NCBI RefSeq assembly: GCF_014131695.1
Contig: NZ_CP036346.1
Span: 1,488,001-1,552,000 of the forward strand
DNA from: Thomasclavelia ramosa DSM 1402
GTDB lineage: Bacteria; Bacillota_I; Bacilli_A; Erysipelotrichales; Coprobacillaceae
DNA length: 64,000 nucleotides
Direction of reading: 5' to 3'
Part shown: one piece after another, positions 35,876 through 45,258 of the stretch
How positions within the stretch are numbered: position 1 is the stretch's first letter
How the letters are laid out: every line of letters starts with the position of its first letter
Position numbers and translations under genes: made by a program
The notes under the pieces: generated by a model
Database searches by the model: none
What the model saw: the letters and a program-made list of their open reading frames with translations, nothing else
What the model was told of the DNA's origin: nothing

Positions 35876-35884
35876 TGGTATAGT
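35876..35884 (+). promoter_or_regulatory. Extended -10 promoter of nrnA
   Basis: TGG directly before TATAGT, about 28 bases before the start. Confidence 0.5.
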
Positions 35885-35911
35885 CATCTTATTAAATAGA
35901 GGAGTTTTATA

Positions 35912-36847
35912 ATGGAAGAAAAAATAATTGCTAAAATTGAAGAATATGATTATATTGCTATTTACCGTCATGTAAATCCAGATTTTGATGCTTTTGGCAG
36001 CCAATTGGGAATGTACGATATGATTAAAGCTACTTATCCAGATAAAAAGGTTTTTTTATGTGGTGATTTCAGTTCGGAATTAGTGAAAAAATATACAGTA
36101 GTTTTTGAACATCAAGAAGTTGATTATACTAAAGATATTTTAGGAATTGTTCTTGATACTGCTAATATTGAAAGAATTGATGATCAAAGATATCAACTTT
36201 GTAAAGAAATTATTAAAATTGATCATCATTTGGTCGTAGATAGTTATGGCACTTTAAATTACGAAGATAGTAGTGCTAGTTCAGCTAGCCAATTAGTTGG
36301 AACAATTTTTAAAGATACGGCTATGAAAATTACTAAAAGTGGTGCAGAAGCTTTGTATTTGGGAATTGTTGGAGATACAGCGCGGTTTATGTATCGAAAT
36401 ACTGATGAACGGACTTTTGCAGTAGCTGGAGCTTTGGTTCAAGAAGGAATTGATATTGTTGAAATCTATAATCGAATTTATATGAAGAAGGCTAAGGATT
36501 TACAAATTAATAAATTTATTTTAAATAATCATCAGTTTGATGGTGGTGTTGCTTATTATGTTTTAAGTGATGCAGATTTAAAAATGTTAGAAATTAGTCG
36601 TGAAAGAGGTTCGGATTTTGTTAATTTATTATCTGGTGTAGAAGAATATAAAATTTGGATGGCTCTAACTGAAAATGTCGCTGATCATAATTGGCGTGTT
36701 AGTTTACGTTCACGTGATTACGCAGTCAATAAGGTGGCTGAAAAATATAATGGTGGTGGTCATATGCTGGCAAGTGGCGCAAAGTTAGCTTCATTAGAAC
36801 AGCTTGGTCAACTGCTTCAAGATTTAAAGGAGATAATCAATGAATAA
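35912..36847 (+). CDS. nrnA: Bifunctional oligoribonuclease/PAP phosphatase (NrnA-like)
   Basis: A 311-residue DHH/DHHA1 phosphoesterase that degrades very short RNAs (nanoRNAs) and dephosphorylates 3'-phosphoadenosine 5'-phosphate. Metal ligands are seen in HVNPDFDAFGSQ (DHH motif I), VLDTANIERID, KIDHHLV (the DHH proper) and DTARF; the DHHA1 glycine motif GGGHMLASG is near the end. The length fits NrnA (about 313). GAGG precedes the ATG. The next gene starts 8 bases inside it, so the two are coupled. An alternative would be a cyclic-di-AMP-degrading DHH enzyme of the short type. Confidence 0.87.
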   Translation: MEEKIIAKIEEYDYIAIYRHVNPDFDAFGSQLGMYDMIKATYPDKKVFLCGDFSSELVKKYTVVFEHQEVDYTKDILGIVLDTANIERIDDQRYQLCKEIIKIDHHLVVDSYGTLNYEDSSASSASQLVGTIFKDTAMKITKSGAEALYLGIVGDTARFMYRNTDERTFAVAGALVQEGIDIVEIYNRIYMKKAKDLQINKFILNNHQFDGGVAYYVLSDADLKMLEISRERGSDFVNLLSGVEEYKIWMALTENVADHNWRVSLRSRDYAVNKVAEKYNGGGHMLASGAKLASLEQLGQLLQDLKEIINE

Positions 36848-38504
36848 ATTTACTGACATATTTGCAAATTTTATTGAGGGTTTTTCATTTAGACAAGGTT
36901 CTCAAGATGTAAAACAAGTAAAAAAAGGTGCTTTTTTAAAGGCGTTTACAATAACTTTAATAATTGGATTGATTGGTGAATATGCTTTTTTGATCCCATT
37001 GAATCTTCGTTCACCACAATTTATAATTTATTTTTGTATATTATTATTAATATTTAATGGACTATATTTTATGTTAAGTCAAAGATTTAGTAAGATCACC
37101 AAATATAGTCTCATTGTGATTGGAATATTAATTGCATATGTGGCCATTGGAACATTTGTTAGTTCGCCTATCTTTAATGCAGGAAGTTATCAAAAACAAT
37201 TAAAGTTAGATAAGAAAGCAGACTTCTATGCTGACAATAAAACTATTTCCTATCAATCGATTCCAGTGGTGGATCGAGATAGTGCGATTAAATTAGGTGA
37301 TCGTAAAATGGGACAGATGGTTGATTATGTATCCCAATTTGAGGTTGATGAGTCGTATGAACAAATAAATTATCAAGATACGCCATATCGTGTGACACCA
37401 TTAGAATATAGTGACTTGATCAAATGGTTTACTAACCGTAGTGATGGACTGCCCGCATATATCCGAGTAAATATGGTGACGCAAGAATCTGAAGTAGTTA
37501 AATTAAAAGAAGGAATGAAATATTCTAAATCAGAACATTTTGGACGTAAAATTGAACGTCATTTGCGCGCTAATTATCCAACTTTAATGTTTGATACATT
37601 GGCTTTTGAAATTGATGAAAAGGGGAATCCTTATTGGATTGCACCAGTATATAATTATAAAATCGGTTTATTTGGTGGAAAAGATATAACTGGAGCTGTA
37701 TTAGTTAATGCAATAAATGGTGATCATGAATATTATGATATTGATAAAGTACCAGAATGGGTTGACCGTGCTTATCCAGCAGAACTGGTTTTAAGTCAAT
37801 TAGAAAATTATGGTAAATATACAAATGGGTATTTTAATACTTTATTTTCGCAAAAAGGAGTATTACAGCCAACCTCTGGTTACAATTATGTAGCAATCAA
37901 TGATGATGTCTATTTATATACTGGTTTAACATCGGTATCTAATGATGCTTCTAACGTTGGGTTTGCTATGATTAATTTGCGGACTAAAGATGGAAAGTAT
38001 TATAATATTTCTGGAGCTGAAGAATATTCTGCAATGTCTTCGGCGGAAGGTCAAGTTCAAAACTTGAAATATACGGCAACTTTCCCGATTTTGATCAATG
38101 CGGGAGGGCAGCCAACATATTTCTTATCTTTAAAAGATGATGCTAAACTTGTTAAAAAGTATGCTTTTGTTAGTGTTGAAAATTATCAAATCGTGGCTAC
38201 CGGTGACAGTGTTGCTCAAGCTGAACAAGCATATTATGCTTTATTAGAAGCTAATGGTAAAAAAACTGACTCAAGTGAATATAAGACTAATGAGTTGACT
38301 GGAGCGATTACTGCAATTAATGAAGCTGTCGTTGATGGTAACAGTACTTATTACTTTAAACTTGAAGGTAGTGATACGATTTTCATCGGAGATATCAGTT
38401 TATCTAATCAATTCCCATTAGCAAAAGTTGGTGATGTTGTAACCATTGAATATGTTAATAGTAAAGACAATAGCGAGGTAATTACTTCAATTAAATTTGG
38501 TTAG
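36840..38504 (+). CDS. Large membrane-anchored protein of unknown function
   Basis: I do not recognise this 554-residue protein. It has a basic cytoplasmic N-terminus of about 30 residues, three hydrophobic spans (about 32-54, 60-79, 89-108), and an extracellular or peripheral part of about 440 residues rich in Tyr, Asp and Asn. The last 75 residues (from about 480) look like a small beta-rich OB-like domain beginning TGAITAINEAVVDG. There is no signal peptide, lipobox or catalytic motif I can name. It overlaps nrnA by 8 bases and is followed by a terminator, so the two form an operon. Confidence 0.7.
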   Translation: MNKFTDIFANFIEGFSFRQGSQDVKQVKKGAFLKAFTITLIIGLIGEYAFLIPLNLRSPQFIIYFCILLLIFNGLYFMLSQRFSKITKYSLIVIGILIAYVAIGTFVSSPIFNAGSYQKQLKLDKKADFYADNKTISYQSIPVVDRDSAIKLGDRKMGQMVDYVSQFEVDESYEQINYQDTPYRVTPLEYSDLIKWFTNRSDGLPAYIRVNMVTQESEVVKLKEGMKYSKSEHFGRKIERHLRANYPTLMFDTLAFEIDEKGNPYWIAPVYNYKIGLFGGKDITGAVLVNAINGDHEYYDIDKVPEWVDRAYPAELVLSQLENYGKYTNGYFNTLFSQKGVLQPTSGYNYVAINDDVYLYTGLTSVSNDASNVGFAMINLRTKDGKYYNISGAEEYSAMSSAEGQVQNLKYTATFPILINAGGQPTYFLSLKDDAKLVKKYAFVSVENYQIVATGDSVAQAEQAYYALLEANGKKTDSSEYKTNELTGAITAINEAVVDGNSTYYFKLEGSDTIFIGDISLSNQFPLAKVGDVVTIEYVNSKDNSEVITSIKFG

Positions 38505-38520
38505 TCTTTAATAGAACAAG

Positions 38521-38554
38521 AAGCTATAACTTATATATAGGTTATGGCTTTTTT
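38521..38554 (+). terminator. Terminator after the 554-aa membrane-protein gene
   Basis: AAGCTATAAC/GTTATGGCTT stem (one G-U pair) with a T-tract. Confidence 0.8.
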
Positions 38555-38623
38555 ATATTTATTATCATCTCTTTAAACTCAAGCTATTTTGCTTTTGTAA
38601 CTATATATTTAGTTAATAAAATG

Positions 38624-38632
38624 TGTTATAAT
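38624..38632 (+). promoter_or_regulatory. Extended -10 promoter of the two-component operon
   Basis: TGT directly before TATAAT, about 25 bases before the response-regulator start. No clear -35 box. Confidence 0.5.
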
Positions 38633-38656
38633 CTTACAGTGAATTGAGGTGTAAAG

Positions 38657-39328
38657 ATGAAAGCAAAAGTACTAGTAGTTGATGATGAAAAAGATATTAG
38701 GGAATTAATTAATTTTTATTTGAATAAAGAAGGATTTGAAGTTCTGGAAGCTAGCAATGGTGAAGAGGCTTTAGAAATATTCGAAAATGAATATATTGAT
38801 TTAGGAATCATTGATGTCATGATGCCAGTTATGGATGGTTTTGAACTAGTAGAAAATCTAAAGGAATTTAAAGATGTTCCAGTAATTATGTTAACAGCGA
38901 AAGGTGAAAGTAAAGATAAACTTCGCGGTTTTTCTGTTGGTGCTGATGACTATGTAGTTAAGCCATTTGATCCAACTGAATTAATGGCACGAGTGCGAGC
39001 AGTTTTAAAAAGATATAGTGTTAATACATCAAATATAATCAAATTAAATGAAGTTGAGTTTGATGGCGATAAATATGAGATACGTTATCAGAGCGAAATC
39101 ATTCATTTACCGTTAAAACAATTTGAATTAGTTTTTGAGTTAGCAAAGCATCCAGATCAGATTTTTAGTCGTGAACAGTTGATTGAAAAAATTTGGGGAA
39201 TGGACTATGATGGCTTTGATCGTACTGTAGATGTTCACATTAAGCGAATTAGAGAAAATCTAGGACACTTACCAGGATTTAAAGTTGTAACGGTGAGAGG
39301 ACTTGGATACAAGGTTGAAGTCGAATGA
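38657..39328 (+). CDS. OmpR/PhoB-family response regulator
   Basis: A 223-residue DNA-binding response regulator. The receiver domain (about 1-120) has the acidic pair D9-D10, the phospho-acceptor D53 in IIDVMMPVMDG, and the lysine in YVVKPFDP; the winged-helix output domain (about 130-223) ends in VTVRGLGYKVE. GAGGTG precedes the ATG. It overlaps the sensor kinase by four bases (ATGA). It is the cytoplasmic half of a two-component system; its stimulus is unknown. The signal may concern the envelope, as for many of this subgroup. Confidence 0.93.
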   Translation: MKAKVLVVDDEKDIRELINFYLNKEGFEVLEASNGEEALEIFENEYIDLGIIDVMMPVMDGFELVENLKEFKDVPVIMLTAKGESKDKLRGFSVGADDYVVKPFDPTELMARVRAVLKRYSVNTSNIIKLNEVEFDGDKYEIRYQSEIIHLPLKQFELVFELAKHPDQIFSREQLIEKIWGMDYDGFDRTVDVHIKRIRENLGHLPGFKVVTVRGLGYKVEVE

Positions 39329-40716
39329 TGAAATCTATTTATGGCAAGCTGATTTGCGGTTTTTTAATAACTATCGCATTTAGTTTTTCGGTTGCTGGAT
39401 ATGTAGCTTTACGTAATAATTATGATCAAATTGAAGATATGGCTAAGAGTGAGTTGAGTGCAACAAGTGAATATGTTGTAGGTATTTTAAATAGCCTTGA
39501 TGATGCTAATATTAACGATATTATGAATAAATACGCAATTAGCTCAGAGGTTTATATAACGTTGTATTCACCAGAATTGGACTATTATACATATGGTGAA
39601 AACAAAGGATATTTTCCTAGTCGCGAGACAATGATTCAATATTATCATGATGAAAACAAAAACGGGCGTTTCGATGAGCGCAAAAGTGTGCAAACCTATG
39701 GCAGCAAGGCAAAAATCAATGGTTCTGATGTATATATATTTATTCAAAAGGATACTAGTTATGAAAAAGGAATTTTTGCTAATTCTGCTGTTTTGATTTT
39801 GGGTTGTGTCTTTTTATCAGGAAATCTAGTTTTTTTAGCGATTGCTGATATTATTGTTAAACCAATAACGAGATTAACTAACGCCACTAAAGAATTATCA
39901 AAAGGAAATTATAGTGTTCGTGTTAATTATGTGGGTGATGATGAAATTTCTCGATTGAATCAGGGATTTAATCAAATGGCACAGCAGTTAGCGAAACAAG
40001 AAGAAACAAGACAAAAGTTCATTTCTGATATTTCGCACGAATTTCAAACTCCATTGACTGCAATTCAAGGCTTTGCCAATATTTTAAAAGAGGAAGATCT
40101 TCCTAAAGAGCAGCGTCAAAAGTATGCTGATATAATCTTATTTCATTCAAAAAGGTTATCGACTCTTTCTAAGAATATGCTGCAGCTGACGTTGTTGGAA
40201 CGAGAAGAGGTTGAGTTAGAATTTACAACATATTCAATTGTTGAGCAATTATCTCGGGTTATTTCTACTCAAGAAAACCAAGCAATTTTAAAGGATATAG
40301 AAATTCAATTTGAAAAACCGCGCAAAGATATTATGGTTTATGGCGATGAACAACGATTGGAACAAGTTTGGATCAATCTTATTTCAAATGCAATCAAATA
40401 TACTGGTGAAGGAGGTCTTATTACAGTAACTGTTAAAAAGGCTTCTCGTGAAGTTGAAGTATCAATTGAAGATACTGGATACGGAATGTCTAAAGAAGTT
40501 GTTTCACATATATTTGAACGTTTTTATCGTGAAGAAAAAGCCCGTTCTGTAGAAGGAAATGGACTAGGGTTATCAATTGTAAAAACAATTGTAGATTTAC
40601 ATCATGGAAATATAGATGTTATTTCCCAGGTTGATGTTGGCTCTACTTTTGTAGTAAAATTACCAAGCGAACGAAAAGTTTTTGATATTAAAGAAAAACT
40701 ATCGTTTAATAAATAA
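39325..40716 (+). CDS. Sensor histidine kinase
   Basis: A 463-residue membrane kinase, partner of the response regulator encoded just before. Two transmembrane spans (about 8-28 and 152-176) bracket an extracellular sensor domain of about 120 residues; a HAMP linker (about 177-230) follows, then HisKA with the phospho-acceptor H238 in FISDISHEFQTPL, and the HATPase domain with LISNAIKYT (N box), EDTGYGMS (G1), FERFYR and GNGLGLSIV (G2). All catalytic motifs are present. It overlaps the regulator (ATGA). The sensor domain shows no obvious ligand type. Confidence 0.93.
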   Translation: MMKSIYGKLICGFLITIAFSFSVAGYVALRNNYDQIEDMAKSELSATSEYVVGILNSLDDANINDIMNKYAISSEVYITLYSPELDYYTYGENKGYFPSRETMIQYYHDENKNGRFDERKSVQTYGSKAKINGSDVYIFIQKDTSYEKGIFANSAVLILGCVFLSGNLVFLAIADIIVKPITRLTNATKELSKGNYSVRVNYVGDDEISRLNQGFNQMAQQLAKQEETRQKFISDISHEFQTPLTAIQGFANILKEEDLPKEQRQKYADIILFHSKRLSTLSKNMLQLTLLEREEVELEFTTYSIVEQLSRVISTQENQAILKDIEIQFEKPRKDIMVYGDEQRLEQVWINLISNAIKYTGEGGLITVTVKKASREVEVSIEDTGYGMSKEVVSHIFERFYREEKARSVEGNGLGLSIVKTIVDLHHGNIDVISQVDVGSTFVVKLPSERKVFDIKEKLSFNK

Positions 40717-40728
40717 TCGGAGGAATTT

Positions 40729-41301
40729 ATGGAATTACTTAAAGAGAGAATATTAAAAGACGGGATTGTAATTATGCCGGATATATTAAAAGTGGATAGT
40801 TTTTTGAATCATCAAATTGATCCTACTTTGTATCGACAAATAGCTCAAGAATTCAAAACTCGTTTTAAAGACACAAAAATTACTAAAATCTTAACAATTG
40901 AAGCTTCGGGAATTGGAATTGCTTTAGCAACAGCTTTTGAATTTGATGATGCACCTGTTGTCTTTGCAAAGAAAGGGACTGCAAAAACAACAAGTACACA
41001 TTATTATAGTTCTAAAGTACATTCATTTACTAAAGGAATTGATTATGATGCGATTGTCAGTAAAAAATATTTAGATAAAGACGATAATATCTTAATTATC
41101 GACGATTTTTTAGCTAATGGTCAAGCTGTATTAGGTTTAGTTGATATTGTTAAACAAGCAGGTGCAAATATTGCTGGTGTTGGAATTGTTGTTGAAAAAG
41201 GTTTTCAAACAGGTCGCCAATTAATTGAAGAAAAAGGCTATCGTGTGGAATCGTTAGCAGTAGTAGAAGCATTTAGGGATGGTGCGGTGATCCTGAAATA
41301 A
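40729..41301 (+). CDS. xpt: Xanthine phosphoribosyltransferase
   Basis: A 190-residue purine-salvage enzyme converting xanthine and PRPP to XMP. The PRPP-binding motif is ILIIDDFLANGQA, and the N-terminal LLKERILKDG and FLNHQIDP segments match Xpt (about 190-194 residues). GGAGG precedes the ATG. It lies 12 bases after the sensor kinase, so it is probably on the same transcript; no purine riboswitch is visible, unlike Bacillus xpt. An adenine-type specificity is unlikely given the separate apt gene. smc follows after 16 bases. Confidence 0.9.
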   Translation: MELLKERILKDGIVIMPDILKVDSFLNHQIDPTLYRQIAQEFKTRFKDTKITKILTIEASGIGIALATAFEFDDAPVVFAKKGTAKTTSTHYYSSKVHSFTKGIDYDAIVSKKYLDKDDNILIIDDFLANGQAVLGLVDIVKQAGANIAGVGIVVEKGFQTGRQLIEEKGYRVESLAVVEAFRDGAVILK

Positions 41302-41317
41302 TGAGAGGAAGAAAGTA

Positions 41318-44263
41318 ATGTATTTAAAAAGAATTGAATTACATGGTTTTAAATCATTTGCTGATAAAGTCAATGTAGAATTTCAACCTGGAATCACAGG
41401 AATCGTAGGTCCAAATGGTTGCGGGAAATCAAATATCTCTGATGCTGTACGTTGGGTTTTAGGAGAACAGTCAGTTAAATCGTTGCGTGGTGCAAATATG
41501 TCAGATGTTATTTTTGCTGGAAGCGAAGATCGTCGGGCACAAAATTTAGCTGAAGTTACCTTAGTTTTCGATAACAGTGATCGTTTTATGAAATATGATT
41601 ATAATGAAGTCGAGATTACACGGCGACTTTATCGTATGAATAATGAAGCGGAGTATTTAATCAATAAACAATCTTGTCGTTTAAAAGATATTATTGATTT
41701 GATTATGGATACAGGTCTAGGAAAGGATTCGTTATCAATTATTTCCCAAGGTAATATTTCTTCTTTTGCGGACAATAAACCAGAAGAACGTCGTGGTATT
41801 TTTGAAGATGCAGCAGGAGTTTCTAAATATAAAAAAAGAAAATTAGAATCGATTCGTAAATTAGAACGTACTAACGAAAATCTTGAACGAATTGGTGATA
41901 TCGTAGTAGAACTAGAAAAACAGGTTGGTCCTCTTAAACGTCAAAAAGACAAAGCAGAGAAGTATTTAGCGTTGAAAGAAAAATTAACAGCTATAGAAGT
42001 TAATGTTTTAATAAATGAGATAACTGAAGCAAAAAAATCACTAGATGAATTGAGTAAGGTAATCAAGGACTTAAATGAGCGTCAAGCTTCTTTAGAGGCT
42101 GATATTTTGCTTAAAGAGAGCAGTAACGATGAAATAAAAAAGAAAATGTTTACTCTCGACCAAGAAATAAATGCTTTACAAAGTAAACTATTAGAGGCAG
42201 TATCAAATGTCTCGAAACTAGAGACTGCCAAAGTCGAAGTTGATCAAAAGCGAAAACATGCACTTGAGACCTTAAGTAAAGAAAATTTAAAAGAAAATAT
42301 CGCTAATATGAAGGCGATTTTAAGTGATGTTGTTAATGAATATAATGATCGTGTGGAACGATTAGATAACACTCAAGAAGAGTTAACCACGATAATTGGA
42401 CAACAAGAGGAGCGTAATAAAAAATTACTTTTATTAAAAAATGAAATTGATCAATTATCAAACAATATTAATAAAAATAAATCACGAAAAGAGATTTTAA
42501 TAGATGCGATTGAAAATAAATCAAATTATCATCATGGCATTAAAACAGTTTTAAGTCTTGCTAAAAGTAATAAAAATATTATTGGTGTTTTAGGTGATTT
42601 AATTACAACTGATGAAGGATATGAATTAGCGTTGTCGTCAGCTTTAGCAGGAGCAATAGAGTTTATTGTTACAACAGATGATTTAACTGCACGAGATGCA
42701 ATTAAATTTTTACGTGATAATAAAGCGGGACGAGCTACTTTTTTACCAATCAGTGCTATGAAACCACGACATGTGCGTGAAGAACATTTAGTTGTTTGTC
42801 AAACCATGGAAGGATATTTAGGTTTGGCTAGTGATTTTGTAACATATGAAGATGAGATTGCTGCCGTTGTTTTAAATCAACTAGGGAATATCATTGTAGC
42901 TAAAGATATTGATAGTGCTAATGAAATCAGCAAAGCAACTTTTTCTCGGTACAAAGTCGTTTCTCTTGAAGGTGATGTTGTTAATGTTGGCGGTTCTTTG
43001 ACGGGTGGAAGTTTTAATCGTCAAAAATCTTCAATAGTTCAAAAACGTGAACTTGAGCAGGTTGCTGTTACTCTTGAACAACAAGAAAAAGAACTTGGGC
43101 TTAAGCGTAATGAACATAATGGATTGGATAATGAAATCAAAGAAGTTTCACATGCTCTATTACAAAAGCAGATGGCATATGCTAAATTGGAAGTTGTTGT
43201 TCAAAGCAAGAAAGAAGAGTTGATCAAGGCAAAATCCGAGTATGAATCATTAGCTGATCAAAGTGTTGAATTAGAAGAATTTGCTAGTGGAAAAACAGAA
43301 AGTAAATTAGTTAATCAGTTAAATGAAGCGATTAAATATCGTGATAATTTAACTGAAGAAATTAAATCAAAACGTGAACTTAGAATGGCCTATGTTAATC
43401 AAAATGAAGCTTTAGATGTTGAATTGCGTGAATATCGTAATGATTTAAAAGAGGTTCAAAGTGAGGTTAATACTAGTGCTATTAATGCAACAAAATTAGA
43501 AGCAATGTTAAATAATCATTTAGCTAGATTAAATGATGAATATCGGATGACTTATGAGTATGCTGTCGAGCATTACCTTGATGAAATTGATGTTGAACAA
43601 GCTAAATTAGAAGTATACGAATTAAGAACAAATATTAATCGTTTAGGAAACGTTAATGTTGATGCAATTGAAGAATATCAAATAATCAGTGAGCGTTATG
43701 AGAACATGAATACTCAGCGTATAGATTTGATTCAAGCCCAAGATAGTATCCTTGAAGCGATTAAAGAGATGGATGAAATTATGGTTGAGCGTTTTTCAGA
43801 AACGTTTGAGAAAATCAACGAAGAGTTCAATCATGTCTTTAGGAGTTTATTTGGTGGAGGAAAGGCTAGAATAAAGTATACTGATCCTACAAATATTCTT
43901 GAAACTGGAATCGATATTGATGTTCAGCCCCCAGGTAAAGCAGTCCAGAATATTACATTATTTTCAGGTGGGGAAAAGGCCTTGATCGCTATTTCATGTT
44001 TATTTGCAATTTTACGGGTACGGCCAATTCCGATGTGTATCTTAGATGAGGTTGAAGCTGCATTAGATATTGCAAATGTTGAACGTTTTGCTAAATATTT
44101 AAGAGAATTTTCGGGAACGACGCAATTTATTGTGGTTACCCATCGTGAAGGAACAATGGAAGAATGTGACCTTCTTTATGGAGCAACAATGCAACAAAAG
44201 GGAGTTACAAAGTTAGTTAGTGTCAAATTAGAAGAAGCAATAGATTTAACAGATCAAAGTTAG
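41318..44263 (+). CDS. smc: Chromosome segregation ATPase SMC (short-arm form)
   Basis: A 981-residue SMC protein that organises and segregates the chromosome with ScpA/ScpB. The N-terminal head has Walker A GPNGCGKS at 31-38 and VRWVLGEQSVKSLRG; a coiled coil (about 165-405) leads to the hinge (about 410-535, GVLGDLITTDEGYE and GGSLTGGSF), a second coiled coil (about 545-790) returns to the C-terminal head with signature LFSGGEK at 881-887 and Walker B D910-E911. It is complete but about 200 residues shorter than Bacillus SMC (1186), the loss being in the arms. GAGAGGAAG precedes the ATG. It heads smc-ftsY-ylxM-ffh. Confidence 0.95.
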   Translation: MYLKRIELHGFKSFADKVNVEFQPGITGIVGPNGCGKSNISDAVRWVLGEQSVKSLRGANMSDVIFAGSEDRRAQNLAEVTLVFDNSDRFMKYDYNEVEITRRLYRMNNEAEYLINKQSCRLKDIIDLIMDTGLGKDSLSIISQGNISSFADNKPEERRGIFEDAAGVSKYKKRKLESIRKLERTNENLERIGDIVVELEKQVGPLKRQKDKAEKYLALKEKLTAIEVNVLINEITEAKKSLDELSKVIKDLNERQASLEADILLKESSNDEIKKKMFTLDQEINALQSKLLEAVSNVSKLETAKVEVDQKRKHALETLSKENLKENIANMKAILSDVVNEYNDRVERLDNTQEELTTIIGQQEERNKKLLLLKNEIDQLSNNINKNKSRKEILIDAIENKSNYHHGIKTVLSLAKSNKNIIGVLGDLITTDEGYELALSSALAGAIEFIVTTDDLTARDAIKFLRDNKAGRATFLPISAMKPRHVREEHLVVCQTMEGYLGLASDFVTYEDEIAAVVLNQLGNIIVAKDIDSANEISKATFSRYKVVSLEGDVVNVGGSLTGGSFNRQKSSIVQKRELEQVAVTLEQQEKELGLKRNEHNGLDNEIKEVSHALLQKQMAYAKLEVVVQSKKEELIKAKSEYESLADQSVELEEFASGKTESKLVNQLNEAIKYRDNLTEEIKSKRELRMAYVNQNEALDVELREYRNDLKEVQSEVNTSAINATKLEAMLNNHLARLNDEYRMTYEYAVEHYLDEIDVEQAKLEVYELRTNINRLGNVNVDAIEEYQIISERYENMNTQRIDLIQAQDSILEAIKEMDEIMVERFSETFEKINEEFNHVFRSLFGGGKARIKYTDPTNILETGIDIDVQPPGKAVQNITLFSGGEKALIAISCLFAILRVRPIPMCILDEVEAALDIANVERFAKYLREFSGTTQFIVVTHREGTMEECDLLYGATMQQKGVTKLVSVKLEEAIDLTDQS

Positions 44264-44273
44264 GAGGAATCGT

Positions 44274-45257
44274 ATGGGATTTTTTAGTCAAATAAAAGAA
44301 AAATTCGTTGGTAAATCTGCTAAACAAAACGAAAAATATGTAGCTGGATTAGATCGGTCTAATAGTACTTTTTCAGATCGAATCAATGAACTTGCAGCTC
44401 GCTTTAGAGAAATCAATGATGAGTATTTTGAAGAATTGGAAAATATTTTGATTATGTCCGATGTTGGAGTTTCGATGGTAATGAAGATAGTTGAAGAAAT
44501 TAAAAACGAGGTACGTTTGCAAAATATTACTGACCCAAAAGAGATTAATGAGATCATCGTTGATAAAATGTTCGTTATTTATGCAAATGATAGTGTCATG
44601 ACAACTAAGATTAACTATGCTGAGGAAGGATTAACAGTAATTTTAATGGTTGGAGTAAACGGGGCTGGTAAGACTACAACAATTGGGAAATTAGCTAATC
44701 GTATCGTTAATGATGAAGGTAAGAAAGTAATGGTTGCAGCTGGAGATACTTTTAGAGCCGGAGCGATTGATCAGTTAGCAGTTTGGGCACAGCGTGTTGG
44801 TGTCGATATTGTTAAAGGTAAAGAGGGCGGTGATCCTTCAGCAGTGGTATTTGATGCTTTAAAACAGGCAAAAGAAAAAAATGTTGATGTTTTAATTTGT
44901 GATACTGCTGGTCGTCTTCAAAATAAGGTCAACTTAATGAATGAATTAGAAAAAATGAATCGTATTATTAAACGCGAAGTACCTGATGCACCGCATGAAA
45001 CACTGTTAGTTATTGATGCAACAACTGGTCAAAATGGTGTTTCACAAGCTGTGGAATTTTCTAAGATCACTGATGTCTCAGGGTTAGTTCTAACCAAAAT
45101 GGATGGAACTGCTAAGGGGGGGATTGTTCTTTCTATCAAAGATCAATTGAATATACCTGTAAAATTCATTGGTCTAGGAGAAAGTGTTGATGATTTACAA
45201 GAATTTGATTTAGACCAGTATATATATGGGTTATGCAAAAACCTAGTTGAGGAATAG
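44274..45257 (+). CDS. ftsY: Signal recognition particle receptor FtsY
   Basis: A 327-residue SRP GTPase receptor, bringing ribosome-nascent chain-SRP complexes to the membrane. It has a short basic N-terminus (no long acidic A domain), the N domain helix bundle, then the G domain: P-loop GVNGAGKTT near 127, DTFRAGA, DTAGR and TKMDGTAKGG. The length is as in Bacillus FtsY (329). AGGAGG precedes the ATG. It lies 10 bases after smc and 1 base before ylxM, one operon as in Bacillus. Confidence 0.95.
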   Translation: MGFFSQIKEKFVGKSAKQNEKYVAGLDRSNSTFSDRINELAARFREINDEYFEELENILIMSDVGVSMVMKIVEEIKNEVRLQNITDPKEINEIIVDKMFVIYANDSVMTTKINYAEEGLTVILMVGVNGAGKTTTIGKLANRIVNDEGKKVMVAAGDTFRAGAIDQLAVWAQRVGVDIVKGKEGGDPSAVVFDALKQAKEKNVDVLICDTAGRLQNKVNLMNELEKMNRIIKREVPDAPHETLLVIDATTGQNGVSQAVEFSKITDVSGLVLTKMDGTAKGGIVLSIKDQLNIPVKFIGLGESVDDLQEFDLDQYIYGLCKNLVEE

Positions 45258-45258
45258 T

